Positions 27,637 through 35,253 of a stretch of DNA of 35,366 nucleotides are shown here, piece by piece (within the stretch, counting starts at the first letter, position 1; each line of letters begins with the position of its first letter). Below the pieces are notes generated by a model, which saw nothing but the letters and a program-made list of their open reading frames with translations, had not been told where the DNA came from and ran no database searches. Both the position numbers and the translations under genes were made by a program. This stretch comes from Actinomycetes bacterium (lineage in GTDB: Bacteria; Actinomycetota; Acidimicrobiia; Acidimicrobiales; RAAP-2), in NCBI GenBank assembly GCA_021803085.1, contig JAJZMD010000063.1:1-35366 (forward strand), in the 5' to 3' direction.

Positions 27637-29354
27637 CCGACCTGTTCTCCGACGCGCGTGCATGGGCGTCGCAGGACCCCGACGATGCCGATCGCGCCGA
27701 GATCGAGCAACTGCTCGCCGAGGGCGGGGACGCCGCCCGCGCGAAGCTCGAAGAGCGTTTCGCCGATCGGCTGCACTTCGGCACCGCCGGGCTGCGGGGT
27801 GCCGTCGGCGCCGGCCCGAACCGCATGAACCGCGCCGTCGTCCGCCAGACGACCGCCGCCCTCGCTCGGTGGCTCGGCGTGCACCGTCCAGGAGCGCGCC
27901 GCACCGGCGTCGTGGTGGGGTGCGACGCCCGTCACCGGTCGAGCGAGCTCGCGGACGAGGCGACCGCGGTCCTTGCGGGTCACGGGATCCCCGTGCACCG
28001 GCTGCCGGACCGCCGGCCCACGCCGCTCCTCGCGTTCGCCGTCCGCCATCTCGGTGCGGCAGCGGGCGTGATGATCACCGCGAGCCACAACCCGCCTGCC
28101 GACAACGGCTACAAGCTCTACCTCGACGACGGCGCGCAGATCGTGCCGCCGGTCGACGCGGAGATCGAGGCGCTCGTCGAGCAGGTCGGGCCGCTCTCCG
28201 ACGTGCCGCTGGCCGGCCCGTCCGATCCCCGCATCGTGCGTCTCGGGGACGCCGTGTCGAAGGAGTACCTCCGCTCGGTCGTCGCGGCGGCTCCCGGTCA
28301 CCTGCCCCGAGCGCCGCTCTCGGTGGTCTACACGCCGATGCACGGCGTCGCGGGCGAGCTCTTCGTGGAGGGGATGCGCCTGGCCGGGCTCCCGCCGGTC
28401 TCGGTCGTCGCGGCGCAGGCGGCGCCGGACCCCGACTTCCCGACGGTCGCCTTCCCGAACCCCGAAGAGCCCGGGGCGCTCGACCTCGCGTTCGCCGAGG
28501 CGTCGCGGCTCGGCGCGGACCTGGTCCTCGCGAACGACCCCGACGGAGACCGGCTCGCCGTCGCCGTTCCGGATGCGGCCGCCCCGATGGGTTGGCGCCG
28601 GCTGACCGGGGACGAGGTGGGCGTGCTGCTCGGCGCCTTCGTCCTCGACCGCGTGCGCGAGGGCTGGCGCCCGTTCGGCGGGACCGCGGGGCGCCCGCTG
28701 GTCGCGGCGTCGATCGTGTCGTCGACCATGCTCGAGAAGATCGCCGAGGACGCCGGCGTGCCCTTCGTCGCGACCCTCACCGGCTTCAAGTGGCTGGCAC
28801 GAGCGGCGGACGCCGTGCCGGGAACCCGCCTCGTCTACGGCTACGAAGAGGCGCTCGGCTACGCGGTCGGCGATGTCGTGCGCGACAAGGACGGGATCGG
28901 CGCGGGTCTCACGTTCCTCGCGCTCGCCGGTCACCTGCGGGCACGGGAGTCGACGCTCGAGCGCTGCCTGGGCTCGTTGATGCGCCGCTACGGGGTGCAC
29001 CGCACCGTCCAGCACTCGGTCCCCACCCCCGACCCCGGCGAGCGGATGGCACGGTTGCGCGCGGACCCTCCGGCCGAGATCGCGGGGTCCGAGGTGCGAC
29101 GGTCCCTCGATCTCGCGGCGGGCTGCACGTGGCAGGAAGGCCTTCCTGCGCTCCCGCCTGCGGACGTCCTCGCGTACTGGCTCGCCACGGGCACCCGCGT
29201 CCTCGTCCGACCGAGCGGGACCGAGCCGAAGCTGAAGGGCTACGTCGAGGTCGTCCGCACGGTGGGCGGCGGCGACGTCGCCGGCGCGCTCGCAGCGGCG
29301 GAGGAGGAGCTCGACGCGATCGGCGCGGCGCTCGGTGCGCTCCTCGGCGGGTGA
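27633..29354 (+). CDS. pmmB: alpha-D-phosphohexomutase-family enzyme, probable phosphopentomutase
   Basis: The product is 573 residues, the long PGM2/PmmB-like type. [15 protein letters not shown] starts domain 1, the phosphoserine Ser151 is in [13 protein letters not shown], the Mg loop is DPDGDRL, the sugar loop GYEEALGY, and the phosphate loop [12 protein letters not shown]. Annotated relatives are phosphomannomutases, but PGM2-like enzymes use pentose-1-phosphates. Being last in a nucleoside operon that otherwise lacks DeoB, it very likely converts (deoxy)ribose-1-phosphate to the 5-phosphate for deoC. GTG at 27633 overlaps PNP. Confidence 0.93.
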   Translation: MTDLFSDARAWASQDPDDADRAEIEQLLAEGGDAARAKLEERFADRLHFGTAGLRGAVGAGPNRMNRAVVRQTTAALARWLGVHRPGARRTGVVVGCDARHRSSELADEATAVLAGHGIPVHRLPDRRPTPLLAFAVRHLGAAAGVMITASHNPPADNGYKLYLDDGAQIVPPVDAEIEALVEQVGPLSDVPLAGPSDPRIVRLGDAVSKEYLRSVVAAAPGHLPRAPLSVVYTPMHGVAGELFVEGMRLAGLPPVSVVAAQAAPDPDFPTVAFPNPEEPGALDLAFAEASRLGADLVLANDPDGDRLAVAVPDAAAPMGWRRLTGDEVGVLLGAFVLDRVREGWRPFGGTAGRPLVAASIVSSTMLEKIAEDAGVPFVATLTGFKWLARAADAVPGTRLVYGYEEALGYAVGDVVRDKDGIGAGLTFLALAGHLRARESTLERCLGSLMRRYGVHRTVQHSVPTPDPGERMARLRADPPAEIAGSEVRRSLDLAAGCTWQEGLPALPPADVLAYWLATGTRVLVRPSGTEPKLKGYVEVVRTVGGGDVAGALAAAEEELDAIGAALGALLGG

Positions 29355-29399
29355 GCACGACGAGGGCCGAGCTGGCTGCCCCGACCTGCCTGCGAGGAT

Positions 29400-29459
29400 G
29401 CCCGGCGGGACTCGCTCCCGTCAGCGGAGGATGAGGAGCGGCCCCCCGTCCCGCCGGGC
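29400..29459. terminator. long-range inverted repeat after the nucleoside operon
   Basis: GCCCGGCGGGA (29400-29410) and TCCCGCCGGGC (29449-29459) are perfect 11-base complements separated by 38 bases, which contain a further GCTCC/GGAGC pairing. It lies between convergent genes and could end transcription from either side, although its right arm is inside the predicted tail of the lipoprotein ORF. Confidence 0.45.
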
Positions 29460-30095
29460 GGACGCCACATCATACTGCGATTCGGTGACAGTCAAGTGTC
29501 GGATAGGTGACGCACCAGGGTGGCGGTGGGCGGCGACACGACCGCCGGATCCGGGCAGGGGCGAGGAGGAAGCCGGCCGGCGGACCGCCGAGCGTGTCAC
29601 CCGGAACGCTGTCGTGATCTGGCGGCCTGTCGGCGCGAGCACGTACCAGTAGCCGCCGACGTTCAGGATCGCCTGGCCGGTGATCATGCCGGGGGTTGTG
29701 TCGCCCTTCCAGCTGTAGAGCGGGCGACCCGCGTAGGCGATCTGGAGGCGGCCGTCGGGCCGGCGGATCGTGCTGACGAGCGACTGGTCGAGGCCCGTTG
29801 CGACCTTCGGCGTCGTGGTCGTCGTGAGGAGCGGGGGCCACAGGGTGACGCACAGCCCCGAGGTGCAGCTGCTCGATGTCGGCCTGTCCGGCGTGAAGTC
29901 GTAGAGGGTGCGCCCCGACGGCGTCGCGAGGATGCGGCCGGCCGGCGAGCTCTCCGTCGACAGTGTGACGCCCCGCGCGGTCGTCGGCGTGGTGGTGAAC
30001 GACGCTGCTGTGATGCCGCCGGAGCACGCGGACAGGATCATGCCGCAGGCCGCCAGTGCCGCCGCGCCGACGAGGTGGCGGTGGACGCGGCTCAT
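29421..30095 (-). CDS. lipoprotein with COG4315-type secreted repeats
   Basis: The product is 224 residues. It has a signal peptide with lipobox LSAC (Cys24), then a Thr/Ser-rich linker. Two repeats of the small secreted family follow: GRTLYDFTPD with SGLCVTLWPPL, then GRPLYSWKGDTTPGMITGQ with NVGGYWYVLAPTG. The function of such repeats is unknown. Relatives normally end soon after the second repeat; here about 60 more Arg/Ser-rich residues run on, overlapping an inverted repeat, which suggests a lost stop or a small frameshift. ATG at 30095 overlaps the upstream gene's stop (ATGA). Confidence 0.82.
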   Translation of the reverse strand: MSRVHRHLVGAAALAACGMILSACSGGITAASFTTTPTTARGVTLSTESSPAGRILATPSGRTLYDFTPDRPTSSSCTSGLCVTLWPPLLTTTTTPKVATGLDQSLVSTIRRPDGRLQIAYAGRPLYSWKGDTTPGMITGQAILNVGGYWYVLAPTGRQITTAFRVTRSAVRRPASSSPLPGSGGRVAAHRHPGASPIRHLTVTESQYDVASARRDGGPLLILR

Positions 30096-30715
30096 GCCGC
30101 GTCGGCGGGGTCCGGAGGGTGGAAGGAGAGCGGCAGGTCCGCCAGGCGGACCAGGGTGGAGGAGATCCAGCGGGTGAGCGTCTCGGCGAGCGGCGCGAGC
30201 GACGCAGGGTCCTCGAGCTGGGCCTCGTCGAAGCGGACCGCGCCTTCGTAGCTTCCCTCGACCGCCCATCGCACCGAGGCCTCTTCGGCCTCTCCGGCTT
30301 CGGGGTCTGCGTGCACCTCTTCGATGGTCGTCGCCGTCCGGACCAGCGGGTCGCGCCCGATCGGCGGGCTGGCAGGTGGGAGCACCGAGAGCACGCGTTC
30401 GGCCGACGGCGCCTCGGCGAGGCGTTGGATCCGCATGGAGACCTCCACGACGGCCTCGGGCATCTCGGCCGGCGTCTCGCCGATCGACCAGGTGCGGTAG
30501 GCGGTCTGGCTCCAGGTCGGCCAGTCGATCGAGAGGTCGACCCGCACGCGAGGCGGCTGGCCCTCGCCGGGAAGGCTGTAGCTCGTCTCGAAGGACACGT
30601 CGCCCAGGAAGACGTCGACCTGGAACCGCTCCTCGATGGCCTGGCGCTCGAGGAGCGCCCGGTCGAAGGAGTCCTGTACGGCTGCGATGAAGTCGACGAG
30701 CAGGTGGTCCAGCAC
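30092..30715 (-). CDS. hypothetical protein coupled to the lipoprotein
   Basis: I do not recognise the family. The acidic, soluble protein of about 207 residues starts VLDHLLVDFIAAVQDSFDRALLERQAIEERF and has a beta-rich middle (DVFLGDVSFETSYSLPGEG, VRVDLSIDWPTWSQTAYRTW). There is no signal peptide or membrane helix. Coding is supported by a protein-like composition and the ATGA overlap with the lipoprotein start. GTG at 30715 is my choice; TTG at 30757 would add 14 residues. Neither has a good ribosome site. Confidence 0.65.
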   Translation of the reverse strand: MLDHLLVDFIAAVQDSFDRALLERQAIEERFQVDVFLGDVSFETSYSLPGEGQPPRVRVDLSIDWPTWSQTAYRTWSIGETPAEMPEAVVEVSMRIQRLAEAPSAERVLSVLPPASPPIGRDPLVRTATTIEEVHADPEAGEAEEASVRWAVEGSYEGAVRFDEAQLEDPASLAPLAETLTRWISSTLVRLADLPLSFHPPDPADAA

Positions 30716-31144
30716 GACGAGCCCGAGGCTACCGGGGTGGGCGGCACCCGGGTGCAACGGGGTCCGGCGCCCGCACCAGGTGATGCCGGCCGAGGCCGGG
30801 CCGGTGAGCGGAGCCGGCCGATCGAGCTGCAGTTGCCCGGCCTCTCACCCCCTGCCGCTCGCCGCTCTCCCCGGCCGGGTGCTTCCCACCGTCGGGCAGG
30901 CGAACGGCGCCGTACTGCGTTCGAGCACGCGGAGCGGCGACCCTGGAGCGCGACCGTGTAGAGCAGCACGCTGCCGCTGACCGCGATGCCTGCCAAGGCA
31001 GGGAACTGCGGCGTGATCTCCACTTTCAGGCTCACCACGCTCCCGCGCTGCGCAGAGCCGGCGGTCGGTGACGGTCACGCCCCGCGCCGAGCTCGCGCAT
31101 CGGGGGGCGCGGAACGGCAGGACCGAAACGCCGATGCGGCGCCA
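30716..31144. other. gap without a firm gene
   Basis: About 430 bases. On the minus strand from GTG 31038 a short stretch reads like a real N-terminus with one membrane helix (about 30 residues, including FPALAGIAVSGSVLLYTVAL), but the frame then becomes arginine-rich nonsense. It may be a remnant of a membrane-protein gene. Nothing else is recognised. Confidence 0.4.
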
Positions 31145-31786
31145 TCAGCGCAGTTCGTAGCCGATGGCCTTCGTGTGGCCTCCGTTGCAGAGGCTGGCCG
31201 AACACGCCGAGAGCCCGATCGACACGTCCATCTCGACGAGGAGCTCGACGGCGTCGCCGACCTTCGATAGAGGTGGTTTCGTCACGATCCGCCCGTCGGA
31301 CTCGACGGTCGAGTTCTGGAAGACGTTGAACGGCGTCGGCATCAGGTGCTCGCAGACCCCTTTGTCAGCGAGAGCTGCCGTCAGGTTCTGCAGGCAGTTC
31401 GGGTGATGCCCGGTCACTCCGTACTGGACACGGAACATCTCCGGGCTGCATGCGGTGAGCAAGAAGTCGTGGTGGCCGACGTCGTCTCGAACGATGCGAA
31501 GCATCGGAGCACTCTTGTTGGAGTACAGCACGTCTCCTGCGGTGAACAAGATCTTGCTGCCGGAGTCGAAGCTGCGGCCGTTCGAGATCCACTCGGTGAG
31601 ATCGTCCAGCCGAAACGCCACGAGATCACAGACCTGCCCACCCTCGACATCTACGATCCGAAGCACCTGGCCGCGCCGGGCGTCGAAGCCGACGGCAGTC
31701 CTCGCCGGGATGATCCTCGTGGTTCCTGTTGTTGCTGTGGTTCCTGTCGTTGCTGTGGTTGCTGTCGGGGCTTCGGGCTTGGACAT
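31145..31786 (-). CDS. DUF1989 / urea-carboxylase-associated family protein
   Basis: The product is 213 residues. RGQVLRIVDVEGGQVCDLVAF, TAGDVLYSNKSAPMLRIVRDD, GHHPNCLQNL, LMPTPFNVFQN and VELLVEMDVSIGLSACSAS with a final CNGG segment match the DUF1989 family. Its members often sit beside urea carboxylase or aminomethyltransferase-like genes; their reaction is unknown. Several conserved Cys and His residues suggest a metal site. No urea genes are near. The first 20 residues are a Thr/Ala tract from an 18-base DNA repeat. ATG 31786 lacks a ribosome site; a TAGCAT box ten bases upstream suggests a nearly leaderless mRNA. Confidence 0.85.
   Translation of the reverse strand: MSKPEAPTATTATTGTTATTGTTRIIPARTAVGFDARRGQVLRIVDVEGGQVCDLVAFRLDDLTEWISNGRSFDSGSKILFTAGDVLYSNKSAPMLRIVRDDVGHHDFLLTACSPEMFRVQYGVTGHHPNCLQNLTAALADKGVCEHLMPTPFNVFQNSTVESDGRIVTKPPLSKVGDAVELLVEMDVSIGLSACSASLCNGGHTKAIGYELR
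31721..31766. repeat. 18-base tandem repeat at the start of the DUF1989 gene
   Basis: Two units (31721-31738 and 31739-31756) differ by one base, and a shortened third follows. It encodes the Thr/Ala/Gly tract at the N-terminus and could vary in length between strains. Confidence 0.8.
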
Positions 31787-31796
31787 TCGCAGCACG

Positions 31797-31802
31797 ATGC
31801 TA
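31797..31802 (-). promoter_or_regulatory. candidate -10 box of the DUF1989 gene
   Basis: TAGCAT lies ten bases before the ATG on the minus strand. It fits TAnnnT; no good -35 is seen. Transcription would begin about three bases before the start codon. Confidence 0.3.
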
Positions 31803-32394
31803 GTGGGCCTCGACCGGGCAGCAGGTCCGGCCAGGGGTCCGCTGTCGCGCGGGTCGACGAGGGACGCGTCCACTCCGTCCCTCCGATACCGGTGGCGGTC
31901 AGGAGAACGGGGACATGGGAAAAGGGCGACATCACCCACGGCCTCAGCGTTTCTCGGCTCGAGCGGTCGCGGGGAAAGGAGCTGACCGTCACGGGTCCCT
32001 CGTGGTCGTGCGATGTGAGGTCGACTTGCCCGCTCCGGCCGTCGGCGAACCTGGCGGTGAGCCGGGCGCCCCGGAAAAGCGGGGCGGGGCCGCGCGCCAC
32101 GGACACGTGACGACAGGGGCGCGAGGCAGGCGGCTCGTCGAGGCGGCGTGCATGTTGCCCCGCATCGAGGGGGTCGGGCGGCGACTCGTCGCACGCGTCG
32201 GGGTCCCGCTGCTCGCCGCGGCGTCGAGCACGTCGAGGTGAAGACACTGAGCGAGCAACGAACCGATCCCGACTTCGCTGTGAACCGCGCGTCCCGCCTT
32301 GCCTGCGGATTCCGCTCGCTCGAGGAGTTCCCAAGACTGTGGGGCGAAGCGAACCCGCGGTCCAGTTGGCCAAACGTCTCGAGGCCGCAGCGGC
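31803..32394. other. gap without a recognised gene
   Basis: About 590 bases upstream of the DUF1989 gene. A minus-strand frame around 32020-32120 reads LFRGARLTARFADGRSGQVDLTS and is moderately protein-like, but has no family I know and no clear start. It is possibly a decayed gene. Confidence 0.35.
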
Positions 32395-32616
32395 CTCCAC
32401 CAAGCCGAACTGTGGGCGCCCGAGCTCGCTCGGGCGGCTGAGAGCTTCGGTTGCCTCCTCGGTGCAAACGGCTGCGAGATCTTCCTGGAGTGGCCAGCGG
32501 GGAGGAGCTGGCGGCGCGACTGGCGCTACGTCGTCTTCGAGCAGTCGCTCAGACTCGCGGCCGGCGACCCCGACAGGCTCCGGTTGGGGCTGAACCACCT
32601 TGCGTTCCACGTCGCC
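32395..32616 (+). pseudogene. remnant of a VOC/glyoxalase gene
   Basis: About 74 residues from LHQAELWAPELARAAESFG through EWPAGRSWRR to LNHLAFHVA match the first module of a common actinobacterial glyoxalase-like protein: its His/Glu opening strand and GLNHLAFH metal-site strand. No start codon lies at the expected position, and after FHVA the match stops and the frame ends within 17 codons. The second module is missing. Confidence 0.7.
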
Positions 32617-32691
32617 GTGCGGCTCGGGCCAATCGAGCAGTCGCCACCACTGCAGGTATGGCCGCAGTAGTCGACAACGTCCTCATCGGAG

Positions 32692-33411
32692 CTACGAGGT
32701 CTGGAGCGAGATTGCGTCGCTCGGCGTCGTCTCCGCGACCCGCTCGTTCCAGTGCCCGAGGCTGATGGCATCGGTGACGCCTTGGTAGGTCAGCTTTGCC
32801 TCCACGGGGAGCTGCACGCCTCGAGCCCTCACATACACGACCATTGTGAGCTGTGGTTTCCCCGCTGGCGATCTTGCCTTGCCCTTCAGCCCAACAACCT
32901 TTTGCCCAAGGACGATGCTTTCTCCGAGGGACGCGATCGGTCGTGTCATCTCCAGCTCCGTCGTCGTCGATCCGATCGTGAGCCCGGCGGCGACAGCGCT
33001 GAAGTCGGGGTTCGAGTGTGGTATCGACAGCCAACGGTTTGCCTCGTCGGTCGCCGCCGTCGCCGTGAACCCCACATAGTTCCTGAGCGCGAAGATGTCA
33101 CCGTTCACATACACGGTGTCTGCGATGAGCTTGGCGCTCACCTCACCGTGGGAACGACCCTTCACAAGGGAGACGACCTGGCTCCCCTCCTTGGTGCCTG
33201 CGTTCGTCGTAAGCGTCTCGGTCTCGCCGTCGAACGAACCGTGAGATGATCACCGGACAGAGGACTGAGCACGGCTGGCAGCCAGTGCCCTGGCGAGAAG
33301 CTGAGCTGGCGACCGCGAGGAAATCGGTGCAGCGAGCATGAAGGGAAGCGACATCATGATGGCGAGGCTTCCTGCAGGAGCCCCACGCGCACGCACGAAA
33401 AGGCCTCGCAT
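32692..33411 (-). pseudogene. secreted protein gene interrupted by one in-frame TGA
   Basis: From ATG 33411, with an excellent GGAGGAGGG just upstream, a signal peptide is read (LAIMMSLPFMLAAPI), then the helix SPAQLLARALAASRAQSSVR. A TGA at 33252-33250 follows. The same frame continues SSHGSFDGETETLTTNAG and runs 186 codons to a stop at 32692, with normal secreted-protein sequence (IADTVYVNGDIFALRNYVGF, PVEAKLTYQGVTDAISLGHW). The layout of signal, ALxAA helix, then a beta-rich half-barrel resembles LppX/LprG-like or related actinobacterial lipid-binding-type secreted proteins. The uninterrupted length would be 239 residues. A single nonsense change, for example TGG to TGA, is the simplest reading. 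Confidence 0.75.
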
Positions 33412-33545
33412 GAGAACCCTCCTCCGCTCTTTGGAATCCATCGTCTCCAACGCAAATTGTAGGTCAGATCTCGGGGGGTGACACCCCAGTAACCTCGTTG
33501 CGCGGGTGCGCGGGGATCGTCGGCCGAACACTGCGCAGGCGCCCT

Positions 33546-33857
33546 GTCCAGCTCCTCTGCGGTGCCATAGCAGGGCCGCTGTTCCTAGTCGCGTTCACGG
33601 CGATCGGCGCGGCACGCGACGGGTACGACTGGCAGCGCCTGGCGGTGAGCTCCCTGGCGATCGGTCGCCGTGGGTGGCTCCAGCGCATGAACTTCATCTC
33701 TGTCGGCCTGCTGCACTCATGCGCGGCCCGGGGCCTCCGGCGCTCCTCGGGCCGACGCGTCGGACCCCGAGCGGACCCAGAGCTCGTCGCTGGCGTCGGC
33801 GTCGGCCTGATCGGCTCGGGCATGTTCGTCACCGATCCCGTGGGCGACTTCCCGCCC
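33546..33857 (+). pseudogene. remnant of a DUF998 membrane protein gene
   Basis: About 104 residues (CGAIAGPLFLVAFTAIGAAR, DGYDWQRLAVSSLAIGRRGW, GVGVGLIGSGMFVTDPVGDFPP) match the first half of DUF998 proteins, which have six helices and about 200 residues. After FPP the frame turns into Pro/Arg-rich nonsense up to the vapB operator, so the C-terminal half is lost. The possible TTG start at 33498 has no ribosome site. Confidence 0.7.
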
Positions 33858-34011
33858 AAGGGGTCCGGTGCGCAGAGCTCGGATGACCCTCCGCCGGATG
33901 GACCCGGCTGCCGACCAGCTCGAGGCGAGGCAACGATCGTGCCCCGCTTCCGGCGTTCGGCTCGCACCGTGGATCCGGCCAGGGGATGTTCGGGGACGTC
34001 AGGGTCTCGAT

Positions 34012-34052
34012 CGTGTACACGTCTCGTACACGTGCCGTGTACGCTTCGTGTA
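34012..34052 (+). promoter_or_regulatory. vapBC operator and leaderless promoter
   Basis: Four CGTGTAC-type half sites start at 34012, 34025, 34036 and 34047, about one helical turn apart and in alternating orientation. They include a perfect CGTACACG-TGC-CGTGTACG inverted repeat (34025-34043). TACGCT (34040-34045) is a -10 box ending six bases before the vapB ATG, with no ribosome site, so the mRNA is probably leaderless and repressed by VapB or VapBC. Confidence 0.7.
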
Positions 34053-34264
34053 TGAGTCGAGTTCGGACCAACATCGAGATAGAGGACACCTACCTCCGAG
34101 CTGTCATGGACCGCTACGGCCTTCACACCAAGACGGACGCTGTTGCCCTGGCCCTCCGCCACCTCGCGGGCCAGCCCATGAGCCGTGAGGAGGCGCTCGC
34201 GATGCGCGGGGTGCGCGCCATCGGCAAGGTGCCGGCTGACACCGGTCCCGCTCGCGTCCGATGA
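34052..34264 (+). CDS. vapB: VapB-family antitoxin
   Basis: The product is 70 residues. RVRTNIEIEDTYLRAVMDRYGLHTKTDAVALALRHL is the ribbon-helix-helix DNA-binding part typical of VapB partners of actinobacterial VapC. The C-terminal MSREEALAMRGVRAIGK would wrap the toxin. It binds its own operator and neutralises VapC. The ATG at 34052 overlaps the last operator half-site; an upstream in-frame start would run through the operator and is unlikely. Its stop overlaps the vapC ATG (ATGA), ensuring antitoxin is made first. Confidence 0.88.
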   Translation: MSRVRTNIEIEDTYLRAVMDRYGLHTKTDAVALALRHLAGQPMSREEALAMRGVRAIGKVPADTGPARVR

Positions 34265-34677
34265 TCCTGGCTGACACGTCGGCATGGGTCGAGTACGACC
34301 GGGCCACGGGGAGCCCGGTAGACGAGCGAGTGTCCGAGCTCATCGCTGACGACGGACCACTTGCGACGACCGAGCTCGTCATGATGGAGGTCATGGCAGG
34401 TGCCAGGACAGACAGCCGGGAAGAGGACTTGCGCAGATTGCTCTTGCGATTCCATCTGCTCCCGTTCGACGCGGCTGCGGACTTCGAGGCAGCGGCGCGC
34501 ATCTACCGCCTGTGCCGGCGAACCGGAGTCACGCCCCGAGGTCTGATCGACTGCATGATCGCGTCGGTCGCGCGCCGGAACCGTGCCACGTTGCTCGCCC
34601 ACGACGCTGACCTCACCCGAGTGGGAGAGGTCGTCAGCGTCGCAATCGACCCCGCGTCACTCACCCTTGGAGTGTGA
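34261..34677 (+). CDS. vapC: VapC-family PIN-domain ribonuclease toxin
   Basis: The product is 138 residues, the full family length. The acidic Mg site is complete: Asp5 in ILADTSAW, Glu43 in MMEVMAG, Asp97 in GLIDCMIA, and Asp115/Asp117 in LAHDADL. VapC toxins cleave tRNA or rRNA when VapB is degraded. The pair lies beside three gene remnants, in a region that looks like a turnover zone. It has all the residues needed for activity. Confidence 0.93.
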   Translation: MILADTSAWVEYDRATGSPVDERVSELIADDGPLATTELVMMEVMAGARTDSREEDLRRLLLRFHLLPFDAAADFEAAARIYRLCRRTGVTPRGLIDCMIASVARRNRATLLAHDADLTRVGEVVSVAIDPASLTLGV

Positions 34678-35253
34678 CCTCGTCCCATAGCGGGCGCCGA
34701 GACGGAGAAGGTTCCACAGCCGGCGCTGGGTGGCATCTTCGGTGACGGGGCAGTCGGATCTTCCTGGGCACGTGACCGCGAGGCCGACGATAACTGAGTC
34801 AGGTGCGCCCAGCGGGCCCCTGCCGTTGTGCCGCTCACCCCGCGGCGCTGCGCGCGACCCTGCGGTGCTCCGTGGCAATGACGTTAGGATTCCGAGCGTG
34901 AGCGGCCGTGTGCGGTACGCGGGACTTCGAAACGTTGTCCGCGTGACCGACGGTCACGAGGCCGAGGCCAAGGCAGCGCAGTTGCGCAAACCTCCGAACC
35001 GGATCGGGCTCTTGATCCTGCGACTACTGGGTTTCCGGGGTCAGGTCGCTCAACCGACGGGCCGGGGAGGCCACGCCGGGCGTCCTCACGAGCACCCCGT
35101 GCACCACGAACGCGCAGCCCTCGGCGAGTAGCCACGCAAGGCGAGCTCCTCGGGCGTCCGCAGCGTGCCCTCCTCCCGACGTCGCGGGTGGCGCCGGGGA
35201 ACGAAGAGGAGCGACGGCACTCGCACCCACTCGCACCCACTCGCACGCGTGGC
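34678..35253. other. stretch without a firm gene
   Basis: About 575 bases after vapC. A plus-strand frame from GTG 34899 to 35131 (RYAGLRNVVRVTDGHEAEAKAAQLRKPPNRIG and on) and a minus-strand frame ending at 35024 (RGARLAWLLAEGCAFVVHGV) have coding-like third positions, but neither is recognisable and they overlap. I see no RNA gene. Confidence 0.35.
35218..35247. repeat. three copies of a 10-base tandem repeat
   Basis: CACTCGCACC twice, then CACTCGCACG. It lies just after the stop of the partial minus-strand frame at the right edge. Such micro-repeats arise by slippage. Confidence 0.8.

Noticed and set aside
33498-34055. Intact 185-residue membrane protein
   Set aside because: Only the first two thirds resemble DUF998; the rest is low-complexity and runs into the vapB operator.
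34678-35253. tRNA or other structured RNA
   Set aside because: No cloverleaf arms or T-loop sequence seen by eye.
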